DNA of 58,067 nt from Proteobacteria bacterium UBA4457 (lineage in GTDB: Bacteria > Pseudomonadota > Gammaproteobacteria > Ga0077536), in the NCBI GenBank assembly GCA_002390205.1, contig DGOV01000079.1:1-58067 (forward strand), read 5' to 3'. The notes beneath the pieces are model-generated. The model searched no databases. It saw only the letters and a program-made list of their open reading frames with translations, and had not been told where the DNA came from. The translations under genes were made by a program, and so were the position numbers. Position 1 is the first letter of the stretch, and the number at the start of each line of letters is the position of its first letter. Positions 1 through 8,974 of this stretch are shown piece by piece.

Positions 1-1392
1 AGAAATCCAGCTGTAATAGCTGATAACGTAGGTGATAATGTTGGAGATTGCGCAGGTATGGCTGCAGATCTCTTTGAAACTTATGCGGTGACAGTGATAG
101 CTACAATGCTGTTAGGCCACCTTATGATCGATACATTGGGAGCCAACGCTGTAATCTATCCATTGGTGCTTGGTGGCGTATCCATCTTAGCTTCAATTAT
201 TGGGTGTTTCTTTGTTAGATCTAAAGAAGACGGCAGTGTAATGGGCGCGCTTTATAAAGGCTTAATTGCTGCCGCGGTCATAGCGGGTGTAGCGTTTTAT
301 CCGATTACTCAAGAATTAATGCCGACCCAGGCTAACGGATTATTCGCCTGCGCCATAATAGGTCTCCTCCTGACAGCGGCTCTTGTATTGATAACTGAGT
401 ACTACACTGGAACTGAATACGCTCCCGTGAAACATATAGCGAAAGCATCTGAAACTGGTCACGCTACCAACATGATTGCGGGTCTCGGTGTTTCTATGAA
501 AGCTTGTGCTCTTCCCGTCATAGTTATCTGTGCAAGCATTTACTATGCTCATGCATGGGCCGGACTTTATGGCATTGCGATAGCCGCAACGTCGATGTTG
601 TCAATGACAGGAATTATCGTCGCTCTAGACGCATTTGGCCCCATTACAGATAATGCCGGCGGTATCGCTGAAATGTCTGACCTCCCAAGTGAAATTCGTG
701 TGATCACAGATAAGCTTGATGCTGTAGGTAATACCACTAAAGCTGTTACCAAAGGCTATGCAATTGGCTCAGCGGCCTTAGCGGCCTTGGTCTTGTTCGC
801 TGACTATACAGCTGGGCTTGAGGCGGCTGGAAAAGGAATCCAGTTTCTTTTGTCTGACCACGAAGTAATTATCGGGCTATTTTTGGGCGGAATGATTCCG
901 TTTCTTTTTGCAGCCATGGGTATGGAGGCAGTAGGCCGAGCCGCTGCCTCAGTCGTGCATGAAGTAAGAAGACAATTCAAAGAAATTCCAGGAATTATGG
1001 AAGGGACTGGAAAGCCAGATTACTCACGGGCAGTTGACTTGCTCACCAAGGCAGCTATCAAAGAAATGATCATCCCTTCTTTACTCCCAGTAATACTCCC
1101 AGTCCTCGTGGGGCTAATACTGGGCCCTAAGGCACTTGGAGGTCTTCTAATAGGGACCATAGTCACAGGTCTTTTCTTGGCTATCTCAATGACCACCGGA
1201 GGTGGCGCTTGGGATAATGCGAAGAAGTACATAGAAGATGGAAACTGCGGAGGTAAGGGATCAGAAGCTCACAAAGCGGCTGTTACCGGTGATACCGTAG
1301 GCGACCCTTACAAGGACACTGCAGGGCCAGCTATTAATCCTCTGATTAAGATCATTAACATCGTTGCTTTATTAATGATCCCTCTACTATAG
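1..1392 (+). CDS. hppA: Membrane-bound proton-translocating pyrophosphatase, C-terminal part
   Basis: The gene is open at the left edge; 463 codons are visible, roughly the last two thirds of a family of about 670-700 residues. It hydrolyses pyrophosphate and pumps protons across the inner membrane. The first visible residues carry the family hallmark DNVGDNVGDCAGMAADLFE, part of the pyrophosphate and magnesium site. Many hydrophobic segments follow, and the C-terminal region contains GGAWDNAKKYIEDG and GDTVGDPYKDTAGPAINP, both typical. At bases 727-744 the motif GNTTKA has lysine where potassium-dependent enzymes have alanine, which by family knowledge points to the potassium-independent, proton-pumping class. 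The gene converges on maf. Its true start lies outside the window, and the first internal ATG at 58 is not the start. Confidence 0.95.
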   Translation, partial: RNPAVIADNVGDNVGDCAGMAADLFETYAVTVIATMLLGHLMIDTLGANAVIYPLVLGGVSILASIIGCFFVRSKEDGSVMGALYKGLIAAAVIAGVAFYPITQELMPTQANGLFACAIIGLLLTAALVLITEYYTGTEYAPVKHIAKASETGHATNMIAGLGVSMKACALPVIVICASIYYAHAWAGLYGIAIAATSMLSMTGIIVALDAFGPITDNAGGIAEMSDLPSEIRVITDKLDAVGNTTKAVTKGYAIGSAALAALVLFADYTAGLEAAGKGIQFLLSDHEVIIGLFLGGMIPFLFAAMGMEAVGRAAASVVHEVRRQFKEIPGIMEGTGKPDYSRAVDLLTKAAIKEMIIPSLLPVILPVLVGLILGPKALGGLLIGTIVTGLFLAISMTTGGGAWDNAKKYIEDGNCGGKGSEAHKAAVTGDTVGDPYKDTAGPAINPLIKIINIVALLMIPLL

Positions 1393-1421
1393 GTCTAACA
1401 ACTAAGATATGAGGGCGCTCT

Positions 1422-1453
1422 CTCATAAATTCAGCAGCTGCTAAATTTATGAG
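1422..1453. terminator. 32-bp near-perfect palindrome between convergent genes
   Basis: The two 16-base halves are complementary except for one position, starting with CTCATAAATT and ending with AATTTATGAG around an AGCAGCTGCT core. It sits between the convergent ends of hppA and maf, and the right half covers the last maf codons and stop. A bidirectional transcription terminator or an mRNA 3' stabilising hairpin is the likeliest role. There is no long T-run, so intrinsic termination is not certain. Confidence 0.5.
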
Positions 1454-2012
1454 GGATCCCCATTTTGTTGAACAACTCCACTGTTTCTGCTAACGGTAGC
1501 CCCACCACTGAAGAATAACTTCCTGATACCTTTCTAACAAAAGCACCTCCCAAGCCTTGTATAGCATAGCCTCCTGCTTTTCCTTGCGGCTCACCCGAAT
1601 TCCAATAAGCCTCCCAAACGACGCTATCCATGCAAACAATTTCTACTTGAGACGTCACCACAAAAGTTTCTATCTGGCCCTGCGAGCCAATAAAAGCAAC
1701 ACCAGTATGAACATCATGCCACCGGCCGGCCAACCGCCGGTACATGTCTAATGCATGGGCTTTCCCAACAGGCTTGCCAAGGATGTTTCCATCCAAGCAA
1801 ACCGCAGTATCTGCAGCTAAAATTTTAGTATTGGATTTTGATTTACCTTGGACTGCTTTTGCTTTGGCTAATGCAACTCGCAACACGTAATCTTTAGGGG
1901 TTTCTCTTTCGTTTACAGTTTCGTCCACGTCAGCACTATGAATAGTAAATTCAACACCAAGCAGTATCATAAAGTCTCTGCGTCTTTCGGAGTTAGAGGC
2001 TAGTACCAGCAT
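1431..2012 (-). CDS. maf: Maf-family nucleoside triphosphate pyrophosphatase
   Basis: A 193-residue protein that hydrolyses dTTP, UTP or modified nucleotides to monophosphates, a house-cleaning role in the cytoplasm. The N-terminus LVLASNSERRRDF matches the Maf substrate loop. The central AADTAVCLDGNILGKP and the C-terminal GKAGGYAIQGLGGAFVRKVSGSYSSVVGLP blocks are conserved; the latter resembles the YhdE-type subgroup more than YceF. An open frame extends 24 codons upstream into rlmH, but family alignment favours the ATG at 2012, four bases after the rlmH stop. It is the last gene of the leftward leuS-to-maf run. In Pseudomonas, rlmH is instead followed by cell-wall genes, so this placement differs. 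Confidence 0.93.
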   Translation of the reverse strand: MLVLASNSERRRDFMILLGVEFTIHSADVDETVNERETPKDYVLRVALAKAKAVQGKSKSNTKILAADTAVCLDGNILGKPVGKAHALDMYRRLAGRWHDVHTGVAFIGSQGQIETFVVTSQVEIVCMDSVVWEAYWNSGEPQGKAGGYAIQGLGGAFVRKVSGSYSSVVGLPLAETVELFNKMGIPHKFSSC

Positions 2013-2016
2013 CTCG

Positions 2017-2481
2017 TCATGCCCTATGATAGGGGTGTCTTTGTAAGATACTCCACCCTCGATAAATCTGCTCTGCCAGTACAACTTGAACCACTTGATG
2101 GGGTAACGTTAACGCGGACAAAGACCATGACTCCTTGCTCCTATCTACAATATTTGGCGATAGGCCATCCGCACCACCTATAGCTATAGCTACCTTTGGC
2201 GATTCCTCTTGAAAATAGGTCATTTTTTTGACTAGTGCCTCTGTTGATAATGGCTTTCCGGACACTTCAAGAGAAACTAAGTAAGTCTGCTTTGGGATTG
2301 CCTTTAACAGACGTTCCCCTTCTTCGCGCATACGTACTTTAGAGTTAGAGCTATGAAAAGAGGGAGAGACATAAACAAGTTCAAACGTAAAATTCCTAGG
2401 TAGCCTTTTCTTATACTCTTCAATAGCTAGCTTTACCCAAGAAGAGGGGCGGTGAGAAACACAGTAGACGGTGAATATCAT
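2017..2481 (-). CDS. rlmH: 23S rRNA pseudouridine-1915 N3-methyltransferase RlmH
   Basis: A 154-residue SPOUT-class methyltransferase that methylates pseudouridine 1915 in helix 69 of 23S rRNA, using S-adenosylmethionine on the assembled ribosome. The length matches the family (about 155). Visible signatures are LVSLEVSGKPLSTEALVKKM, the SAM-binding knot loop AIAIGGADGLSP, and the C-terminal LTLPHQVVQVVLAEQIYRGWSILQRHPYHR, nearly invariant in RlmH. It lies between rsfS and maf in the usual rsfS-rlmH order and is probably co-transcribed with both. Confidence 0.97.
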   Translation of the reverse strand: MIFTVYCVSHRPSSWVKLAIEEYKKRLPRNFTFELVYVSPSFHSSNSKVRMREEGERLLKAIPKQTYLVSLEVSGKPLSTEALVKKMTYFQEESPKVAIAIGGADGLSPNIVDRSKESWSLSALTLPHQVVQVVLAEQIYRGWSILQRHPYHRA

Positions 2482-2499
2482 CTCGCAACCAACCGCTCC

Positions 2500-2850
2500 C
2501 TAGTGGCCAGCGGAGTAATCCGACCACAAGCGCTCCAATTGATAAAACTCTCTCGCATCCGGGTGCATTATGTGGACAAGCACGTCCCCTGCATCAACCA
2601 AAACCCATTGGCAGGTATTCTCACCTTCCGTGCCGAGGATACTATATCCCGCGGCCTTGGCATCCAGACAAACGCGCTCACTTAATGCTTTTACCTGCCT
2701 AGTCGAGTGTCCAGATGCTATCAACATAAAATCTGCGATGCTAGATAGTCCCCGCACGTCAAACGATTTCACATCCAAGGCCTTTCCATCTAGCAAGCCT
2801 TGTGACATCAAATCTTTCAAGCTATCTGCAGTTTTCTCAGTATTTTTCAT
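2500..2850 (-). CDS. rsfS: Ribosomal silencing factor RsfS
   Basis: A 116-residue RsfS/Iojap protein that binds ribosomal protein L14 and blocks subunit joining when nutrients are scarce. The family core is visible as DVKSFDVRGLSSIADFMLIASGHSTRQVKALSERV, followed by GEN-CQWVLVDAGDVLVHIMHPDAREFYQLERLW. The start overlaps the nadD stop by four bases (ATGA), which suggests translational coupling. It is followed 18 bases later by rlmH, the conserved nadD-rsfS-rlmH order. Confidence 0.97.
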   Translation of the reverse strand: MKNTEKTADSLKDLMSQGLLDGKALDVKSFDVRGLSSIADFMLIASGHSTRQVKALSERVCLDAKAAGYSILGTEGENTCQWVLVDAGDVLVHIMHPDAREFYQLERLWSDYSAGH

Positions 2851-3485
2851 CCTCGATATAAACCCTTGTTGTTAATAATCTCCAACACTGCATCCGGTAC
2901 TAACCCATAGATAGGCTGCTTCTGAAATAATTTCTCTCGGACATTGCTGGAAGATATCTCTACCAACGGGGCGTCTACAAAAAAAACCTTACCTGAAAGA
3001 TTACTGTGCAGGTGGTCACTCTCATCGACAACGACATCCTTAATAATTAATTCTAACTCATCAGGAATTTTTTCTTCGACTTCAGCCCGAGCCACTACCA
3101 CTAGATGGCAGAAATCAAGCAGCTTTCGATACTCTTTCCAAGAAGCCAGCTGAACAAAAGCATCTTTGCCCAGAACCAAGCAAAGCGGCCTACCAGGAAA
3201 AGTAGATCTCAATTGCTTTAAGGTATCTATAGTATAGCTGACTCCACCTCGCTCGATCTCAACTAAATCTAACACGAAAGGCGGTGCCATCACGGCCCGC
3301 AACATAGCACATTTATCAGCAGTGCCTGTTACCGAAGATTGCTTATGGGCCGGGACGTTTAAAGGTATAAATCGAACTTCTGACAAACCAACCGCGTTAT
3401 AGGCTTCATTAGCAAGGTGAAGATGCCCGCAATGTACGGGGTCAAAACTACCTCCTAACACCCCTATTGGGGGACCGTTTATCAC
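2847..3485 (-). CDS. nadD: Nicotinate-nucleotide adenylyltransferase
   Basis: A 212-residue enzyme that joins ATP and nicotinate mononucleotide to form deamido-NAD in NAD synthesis. The nucleotidyltransferase fingerprint GVLGGSFDPVHCGHLHLA (GxFDPxHxGH) is at residues 8-25, and the C-terminal SSSNVRE supplies the second conserved motif (family ISSTxIR). The start is GTG at 3485, preceded by AGGGG four bases upstream. It overlaps rsfS by four bases and follows proA by 35 bases, as in Pseudomonas-type genomes. Confidence 0.96.
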   Translation of the reverse strand: MINGPPIGVLGGSFDPVHCGHLHLANEAYNAVGLSEVRFIPLNVPAHKQSSVTGTADKCAMLRAVMAPPFVLDLVEIERGGVSYTIDTLKQLRSTFPGRPLCLVLGKDAFVQLASWKEYRKLLDFCHLVVVARAEVEEKIPDELELIIKDVVVDESDHLHSNLSGKVFFVDAPLVEISSSNVREKLFQKQPIYGLVPDAVLEIINNKGLYRG

Positions 3486-3520
3486 GAAGCCCCTACTGAA
3501 TAAATCAAAAACATGAACCC

Positions 3521-4795
3521 TTACTCTCGAATCTGGCCGTTACCGATGACTACCCATTTTTCTGACGTCAAGCCTTCTAAGCCGACCGGACCTCTGGCAT
3601 GAAATTTACTAGTGCTAATTCCCATCTCAGCCCCTAAACCGTACTCGAAACCGTCCGCAAAACGAGTTGAAGCATTTACTATTACCGAACTTGAGTCTAC
3701 TTCGTTCAGAAACTTCCTGGCCAAAGATATACTTTCCGTAACAATAGCTTCGGAATGCCCAGAGCCATACTTCGCAATGTGTGCCATCGCTTCATCTATG
3801 TTATCTACTATCTTGACAGACAAAATTGGCGCTAAATATTCCGTATACCAGTCCTCTTCAGTCGCTTTAATCACTGCTTTCGAAAATTCTCTAGTACGCG
3901 AACAGCCTCGTAATTCCACTTCTCTTAATATAAATTCTTCTAAAAGTTTGGGGAAAATTCTAGAAGCCGCGGCAGGAGTTGCCAACAATGTCTCCATAGT
4001 GTTACAAGTCCCGTACCGTTGCGTCTTAGCATTTATCGCAATCGCAATTGCTTTGTCTATTTCTGCAGAGTCGTCTAAGTAAACGTGGCAGACGCCATCC
4101 AAGTGCTGAATGGAAGGCATCGTCGCTTCCGTAGCCACTCTCTGACACAAACCTTTACCTCCTCGAGGCACAATCACATCAATGTATTGATTGAGTTTCA
4201 ACATTGCACCAACAGCTCGACGATCAGTTGTATCAAGAGACATGATCCCAGATGCAGGAAGTCCCGATGCCGAGAGTCCTGCCTGAACACAACGCGCTAT
4301 AACTTGGTTAGAAAATTGAGCCTCTGACCCTCCCTTCAATAATGCTACATTGCCGGACTTTATAGCCAATGCCGAAACGTCTGCAGTCACCGCAGGACGG
4401 GCCTCATAAATAACACCTATCATACCTAAAGGCACTCGCATGCGGCCAACTTCTATGCCGGACGGACGTCTCTCCAAACGAGATATCGCACCAACTGGAT
4501 CAGCTAATTCCACAACAGATAAAATTCCATTCATCATTTGGGATACTCTTTTTTCCGTCAGCTCTAACCGCTCTAACAAGGCAGGCTCAATGGTGTCCGC
4601 ATTTGCCAAATCGGTTCTATTCGCATCTAAAATTTCATTTTTCCGATCGCCTATGGCTGCAGCCATTAAGCGAAGGGCGTTGTTTTTCATTGCTGTCGTA
4701 GCTTGAGAAAACTCTCGCTTCACTTCAAAAGCAGATTTAGCAGCACTTAAAACATAACCTTCTACATCTGGACTAATTACTTTTTTATATTCCAT
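3521..4795 (-). CDS. proA: Gamma-glutamyl phosphate reductase
   Basis: A 424-residue NADPH-dependent enzyme that reduces gamma-glutamyl phosphate to glutamate semialdehyde, the second step of proline synthesis. Characteristic blocks include GMIGVIYEARPAVTADVSALAIKSGN, IVPRGGKGL, the catalytic cysteine in RYGTCNTMETLL, and the C-terminal RFADGFEYGLGAEMGISTSKFHARGPVGLEGL. I chose the ATG at 4795, four bases after the holA stop; an upstream ATG at 4825 would overlap holA and add ten atypical residues. proB, its pathway partner, is not adjacent. Confidence 0.97.
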   Translation of the reverse strand: MEYKKVISPDVEGYVLSAAKSAFEVKREFSQATTAMKNNALRLMAAAIGDRKNEILDANRTDLANADTIEPALLERLELTEKRVSQMMNGILSVVELADPVGAISRLERRPSGIEVGRMRVPLGMIGVIYEARPAVTADVSALAIKSGNVALLKGGSEAQFSNQVIARCVQAGLSASGLPASGIMSLDTTDRRAVGAMLKLNQYIDVIVPRGGKGLCQRVATEATMPSIQHLDGVCHVYLDDSAEIDKAIAIAINAKTQRYGTCNTMETLLATPAAASRIFPKLLEEFILREVELRGCSRTREFSKAVIKATEEDWYTEYLAPILSVKIVDNIDEAMAHIAKYGSGHSEAIVTESISLARKFLNEVDSSSVIVNASTRFADGFEYGLGAEMGISTSKFHARGPVGLEGLTSEKWVVIGNGQIRE

Positions 4796-4799
4796 ACAC

Positions 4800-5846
4800 T
4801 CAAGCCTTAAACAATTCTGTCGCATAATGATTCATATCAATGATATCGCAAATTTCCATTGAGAATATTTCAATTTCGTCCCAAACACTCCCAGCACGCG
4901 CACCTTTTACTATCGTATCCAAATAATGTAACCGAATAAGAAGAGCACGCAACTCCTCAAGAGACTTGCGGCTTAAAATTTTCTCAGTGGCTACCTTCCG
5001 ATTTCCCCAAATCCGAAATTGATCGATCACTTGCGAAACAGAAGCGCCCTCAACTATTTTTTCACTCATCAAAACTAATTGGCGCAGCTCTCTACTTAGA
5101 GCCCACACAATTAAAACAGGCTCCGAACCAATTCCTTTTAATCCTCTTAAGACACGTATCGCTCTCGGGAAATCACCTTTTAAAAGAGCATCAATTAATT
5201 GGTAACTATCAAAACGAGCATTGTCTGACAAAGCTTGCAAAGCATCAGCAAGTGTTACTATCTCGGATTCAACTATTAGAGAAATTTTCTCTAATGCTTG
5301 AGCTGCTCCAAGTAAGTTGCCTTCCGAATAGTCGGCAACCAACTCGCAAACCGATAAATCGATCTTCTTGCCGAATAACTGTTGTGCACGGCGACCAATC
5401 CAGCCTACGGCCTCCCGACTCTGAAGTTCTCGACATTCGACTGATAGTGCAGCATTCTCAAGGAGGCTAAACCATTTGGCTTTCTTCAAGGAGGACGCCA
5501 CAGGAACCGTAAAGACAAAATAATCATCCTGACTCGACGAGTTTATTATTTTTTCAAGTATCGATAAACCGCTCTTGTCTATGCTTTTGCCATCTAAAAA
5601 AACTTCGATAAGTCGTGTAGACGCAAACAGGGATTGTGCATTTAGCTCAGCCCCTAAGCTTGTCCAAGCATCTTTACCTTTCATATCAAAAGAAAGACGA
5701 TCGTCAACGGCGAGGGACGAAAGTCGTTCTCGAACCTTATCCCGACACTCTGACAACTGCAGGGGCTCTGTCCCGTAGAAAAAAAACAGGCTGCAGGCTT
5801 CAACTTTTGCTAACTGATCGCTAAACCTATCAATCGAAACTTTCAC
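4800..5846 (-). CDS. holA: DNA polymerase III delta subunit
   Basis: A 348-residue clamp-loader subunit that opens the beta clamp. It matches the family in length (about 340). The N-terminus has FFFYGTEPLQLSECRDKVR (the LVYGdEplL-type start); then come LIEVFLDGKS, a stretch rich in small alpha-helical repeats, and the C-terminal lid domain with RELRQLVLMSEKI and HYLDTIVKGARAG. It lies directly downstream of lptE, as in most gammaproteobacteria. It works with the beta clamp encoded by dnaN at 48.1 kb. Confidence 0.93.
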   Translation of the reverse strand: MKVSIDRFSDQLAKVEACSLFFFYGTEPLQLSECRDKVRERLSSLAVDDRLSFDMKGKDAWTSLGAELNAQSLFASTRLIEVFLDGKSIDKSGLSILEKIINSSSQDDYFVFTVPVASSLKKAKWFSLLENAALSVECRELQSREAVGWIGRRAQQLFGKKIDLSVCELVADYSEGNLLGAAQALEKISLIVESEIVTLADALQALSDNARFDSYQLIDALLKGDFPRAIRVLRGLKGIGSEPVLIVWALSRELRQLVLMSEKIVEGASVSQVIDQFRIWGNRKVATEKILSRKSLEELRALLIRLHYLDTIVKGARAGSVWDEIEIFSMEICDIIDMNHYATELFKA

Positions 5847-5855
5847 TGACCCGTC

Positions 5856-6368
5856 TTATTTCTCTCGATAAGCAACAGCCGAAGATGACGCTCTCTCAGC
5901 TATCTCAATAGCGACTAATTTGGCTAGTGCCTCTTTCAAAACTGCACTATTTTCATTAGAGCCGTAAACAGAAGTCTCATCGAATATAAAGTCTCTCTCG
6001 GCACTAAAGACTTCTTCGGCTATTAAAAGTGTTCCGTCCTTAGAGCGCATGCTAAATATCACATCCAGCTTAAGATTAATTTCACGAGCTTTCCCTGTCT
6101 TAGGCGAAACAGAAAGAAGGCTACGCACGTAATCTTCTTTCTCGATGACTAAGGTGAAGTCTGCTTCTCCAATAGCGACTAAATCTCCTCCCAAAGAAGT
6201 CCAGTGCTCCCGAAAAGCTCGCCCCACAGACCGAGCATTTTTTTCCACGGCATAAATTGTGATATCAGCAACAGTGTTGTGTCCTGACCCTCTCAATTGC
6301 CAACCGCTGCAGCCAGCCATGGTCAATCCCAAAAAAGACATAAATAATATTGCCCCAAGCCTTACCAT
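5856..6368 (-). CDS. lptE: LPS-assembly lipoprotein LptE
   Basis: A 170-residue outer-membrane lipoprotein that plugs the LptD barrel during lipopolysaccharide insertion. A hydrophobic N-terminal signal of about 18 residues ends in a lipobox LTMAGC, so the lipidated cysteine is residue 19. WQLRGSG right after it is the typical LptE entry into the mature domain. Sequence conservation is otherwise low, as is usual in this family, so identity rests also on position: two bases after leuS and ten bases before holA. Confidence 0.9.
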   Translation of the reverse strand: MVRLGAILFMSFLGLTMAGCSGWQLRGSGHNTVADITIYAVEKNARSVGRAFREHWTSLGGDLVAIGEADFTLVIEKEDYVRSLLSVSPKTGKAREINLKLDVIFSMRSKDGTLLIAEEVFSAERDFIFDETSVYGSNENSAVLKEALAKLVAIEIAERASSSAVAYREK

Positions 6369-6370
6369 CT

Positions 6371-8974
6371 CTAGTCACCAACTACTATGTTAATAAGTTT
6401 CCCAGGCACCACAATTATTTTCTTAATCGATTGCCCATTAGTAAAGCGCCGAACATTCTCATCAGCCAGCCCCGCCTCTTCACACTCTTTTTTTGTTGCT
6501 GCAACAGGCACTTGCACTAATGCTCTCTTTCGTCCATTGACTTGTACTACTAGCTCTAATATCTCGAGCTCCAAAGCCGATTTATCCTCAACGGGCCATG
6601 ACACGTCTATCAAATCACCACTTTGACCAAGCCCATTCCACAGTATTTGTGAAACGTGAGGAACAAACGGCGCTAGGAGTCTAACAACTACCTCAAACCC
6701 CTCCTGACGAAGAGCATGAGCCTCAGACTCATGCGAGTCAAACCGAGCCAAGTGATTGACCAACTCCATTATAGCTGCAATCGCGGTATTGAACTTATAT
6801 CGTCTCGCAATATCATCTGTTACTTTAACAATAGCCTGATGAATATGTCGCCTTAATTCTAATAACTCGTCGGAAGTGATAGCTATCGGCTTAGCTATAG
6901 AAAATGAGTTCTCGGCTTTGTGGTCTAAAATCAGCCTCCATAGTGATTTCAAAAATCGTGAAGAGCCCTCTACGGCAGAATCGGACCACTCCAATGTGTG
7001 TTCAGGAGGAGCTGCAAACATAGTATATAATCTGACTGTATCAGCCCCATAGGTATCTATAAGCGCTTGTGGGTCAACTCCATTATTTTTCGATTTTGAC
7101 ATTTTCTCAACTGGGCCAATATTCACAGCTAATTGATCCTCTCTGAGCAGTGCGCTGACAGGTCGTCCCTTAGCATCAAGTTCCACTTCTACCTGCTCAG
7201 GACTGAAGTATTTTTTCCTTCCGTTTTCTCCATCCCTAAAATACGTCTCTTTGCATACCATACCTTGTGTAAGCAATCGTTTAAAAGGCTCACTGGATGT
7301 AACTAAACCAGCATCACGCATCGCTTTGTGAAAAAAACGGGCATAAAGAAGATGTAAAACTGCGTGCTCAATTCCACCAATATAAATATCTACCGGCATC
7401 CAATAATTCGCTCGGTCGTCAAGCATCTTCGTAGATTGATCAGGACAACAGAAACGTGAGAAATACCACGAGGATTCAAAAAAAGTATCAAAAGTGTCTG
7501 TCTCGCGCCGAGCTGTCCGGCCATCAGGCAAAGTGACATTGCGAAAATCAGATGACTTTGAAAGAGGCGATGGCGACCCATCTAAATTAATGTCTTTCGG
7601 TAACAAAACAGGTAAAACGTCATCCGAAACTGCTATTTCTTTCCCTTCTTCATCATACATAATTGGAATAGGGCAGCCCCAATAGCGTTGCCGCGACACT
7701 AGCCAATCCCGCAATCGGTACTGCACCTGGCGATGCCCTAGTTTCTTGAGTTCTAGATGTGCACAGATTGATTCATAGGCTTTATCAAACGCGAGACCTG
7801 AGTATTCCTCACTATTTACAGTAACGCCATACCCCGAAACTGCACCTAGACCATTTTCTAGAACAGAGTCGTCTTCTGTTTGGATCACTTGACGTATTGG
7901 TAATCCGTACTTCTTAGCAAATTCCCAGTCTCTTTGATCGTGCGCAGGCACCGCCATGACAGCGCCAGTTCCGTATGTCATTAGCACGAAATTAGCGACC
8001 CATATTGGGATCCGCTCTCCCGTCATGGGATGAATAGCATACAGGTCTAACGGCATGCCTTTTTTTTCCATTTTTTCCACAACCGCTTCCGAAGTTACCT
8101 GACTTTTACATACTTCTAGAAATGTCACTAAGTCAGAATTATTTTTAGCTGCTTGGACTGCTATAGGGTGCTCTGGCGCAACAGCCATATAGCTAACTCC
8201 AAAAATCGTATCCGGCCTGGTAGTAAAGACTTCAAGCTCTCCCAGTTCATTTTCAATTGAAAACTTCAAGGCCAAACCTTCTGACTTACCAATCCAATTT
8301 CTCTGCATGGTTTTCACAGCAGCAGGCCATTCATCCATCGTATCGAGCTCGCTAAGCAACTCCTCAGCATAGTCTGTAATTTTCAAAAACCACTGGGGGA
8401 TTTCCTTCCGCTCAACCAACGCACCGGATCTCCAGCCACGCCCATCAATGACCTGTTCATTTGCCAGCACAGTCTGATCAACCGGATCCCAATTGACGGC
8501 GGCCGTTTTTCTATAGACTAGCCCTTGCTCGTAAAGCTTAATGAAAAACCATTGCTCCCAACGATAATAATCAGGATCACAGGTTGCGAGCTCGCGTGAC
8601 CAGTCATAGCCAAAACCCAATCTCTTTAGTTGATCACGCATGTAGGCTATGTTTTCTTTGGTCCATGCGGCGGGATGGGTCCCATTTTCAATAGCGGCAT
8701 TCTCCGCAGGCAAGCCGAATGCGTCCCAACCCATTGGTTGCATAACATTTTTCCCGCTCATCCGTTGATAACGGGAAATCACGTCACCAATTGTATAATT
8801 ACGCACATGCCCCATATGCAAGCGACCACTAGGATAGGGGAACATAGAAAGGCAATAAAATTTTTGACGAGAGGAATCTTCCTGTACCTTGAAAACCTCT
8901 CTGTCATGCCAATCTTTCTGGACCGCCAGCTCTATTTTCTGCGGGTCATAGCGATCTTTCAGGAAATCCTGCAT
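6371..8974 (-). CDS. leuS: Leucyl-tRNA synthetase
   Basis: An 867-residue class Ia aminoacyl-tRNA synthetase charging leucine tRNA. The HIGH-type motif is in FPYPSGRLHMGHVRNYT and the KMSKS motif in GPVEKMSKSKNNGVDP. The editing (CP1) domain contains the T-rich FTTRPDTIFG and GTGAVMAVPAHDQRD. The open frame continues to 9100, but the extra 42 codons are not leucyl-synthetase-like. I chose the ATG at 8974, which begins the family-typical MQDFLKDRYDPQKIE and has GGAGAG about nine bases upstream. It leads the leftward leuS-lptE-holA-proA group. Confidence 0.96.
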   Translation of the reverse strand: MQDFLKDRYDPQKIELAVQKDWHDREVFKVQEDSSRQKFYCLSMFPYPSGRLHMGHVRNYTIGDVISRYQRMSGKNVMQPMGWDAFGLPAENAAIENGTHPAAWTKENIAYMRDQLKRLGFGYDWSRELATCDPDYYRWEQWFFIKLYEQGLVYRKTAAVNWDPVDQTVLANEQVIDGRGWRSGALVERKEIPQWFLKITDYAEELLSELDTMDEWPAAVKTMQRNWIGKSEGLALKFSIENELGELEVFTTRPDTIFGVSYMAVAPEHPIAVQAAKNNSDLVTFLEVCKSQVTSEAVVEKMEKKGMPLDLYAIHPMTGERIPIWVANFVLMTYGTGAVMAVPAHDQRDWEFAKKYGLPIRQVIQTEDDSVLENGLGAVSGYGVTVNSEEYSGLAFDKAYESICAHLELKKLGHRQVQYRLRDWLVSRQRYWGCPIPIMYDEEGKEIAVSDDVLPVLLPKDINLDGSPSPLSKSSDFRNVTLPDGRTARRETDTFDTFFESSWYFSRFCCPDQSTKMLDDRANYWMPVDIYIGGIEHAVLHLLYARFFHKAMRDAGLVTSSEPFKRLLTQGMVCKETYFRDGENGRKKYFSPEQVEVELDAKGRPVSALLREDQLAVNIGPVEKMSKSKNNGVDPQALIDTYGADTVRLYTMFAAPPEHTLEWSDSAVEGSSRFLKSLWRLILDHKAENSFSIAKPIAITSDELLELRRHIHQAIVKVTDDIARRYKFNTAIAAIMELVNHLARFDSHESEAHALRQEGFEVVVRLLAPFVPHVSQILWNGLGQSGDLIDVSWPVEDKSALELEILELVVQVNGRKRALVQVPVAATKKECEEAGLADENVRRFTNGQSIKKIIVVPGKLINIVVGD

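Noticed and set aside
2013..2084. Open frame extending maf by 24 codons into rlmH
   Set aside because: The Maf family starts at the ATG at 2012, and the extension overlaps the conserved rlmH C-terminus.
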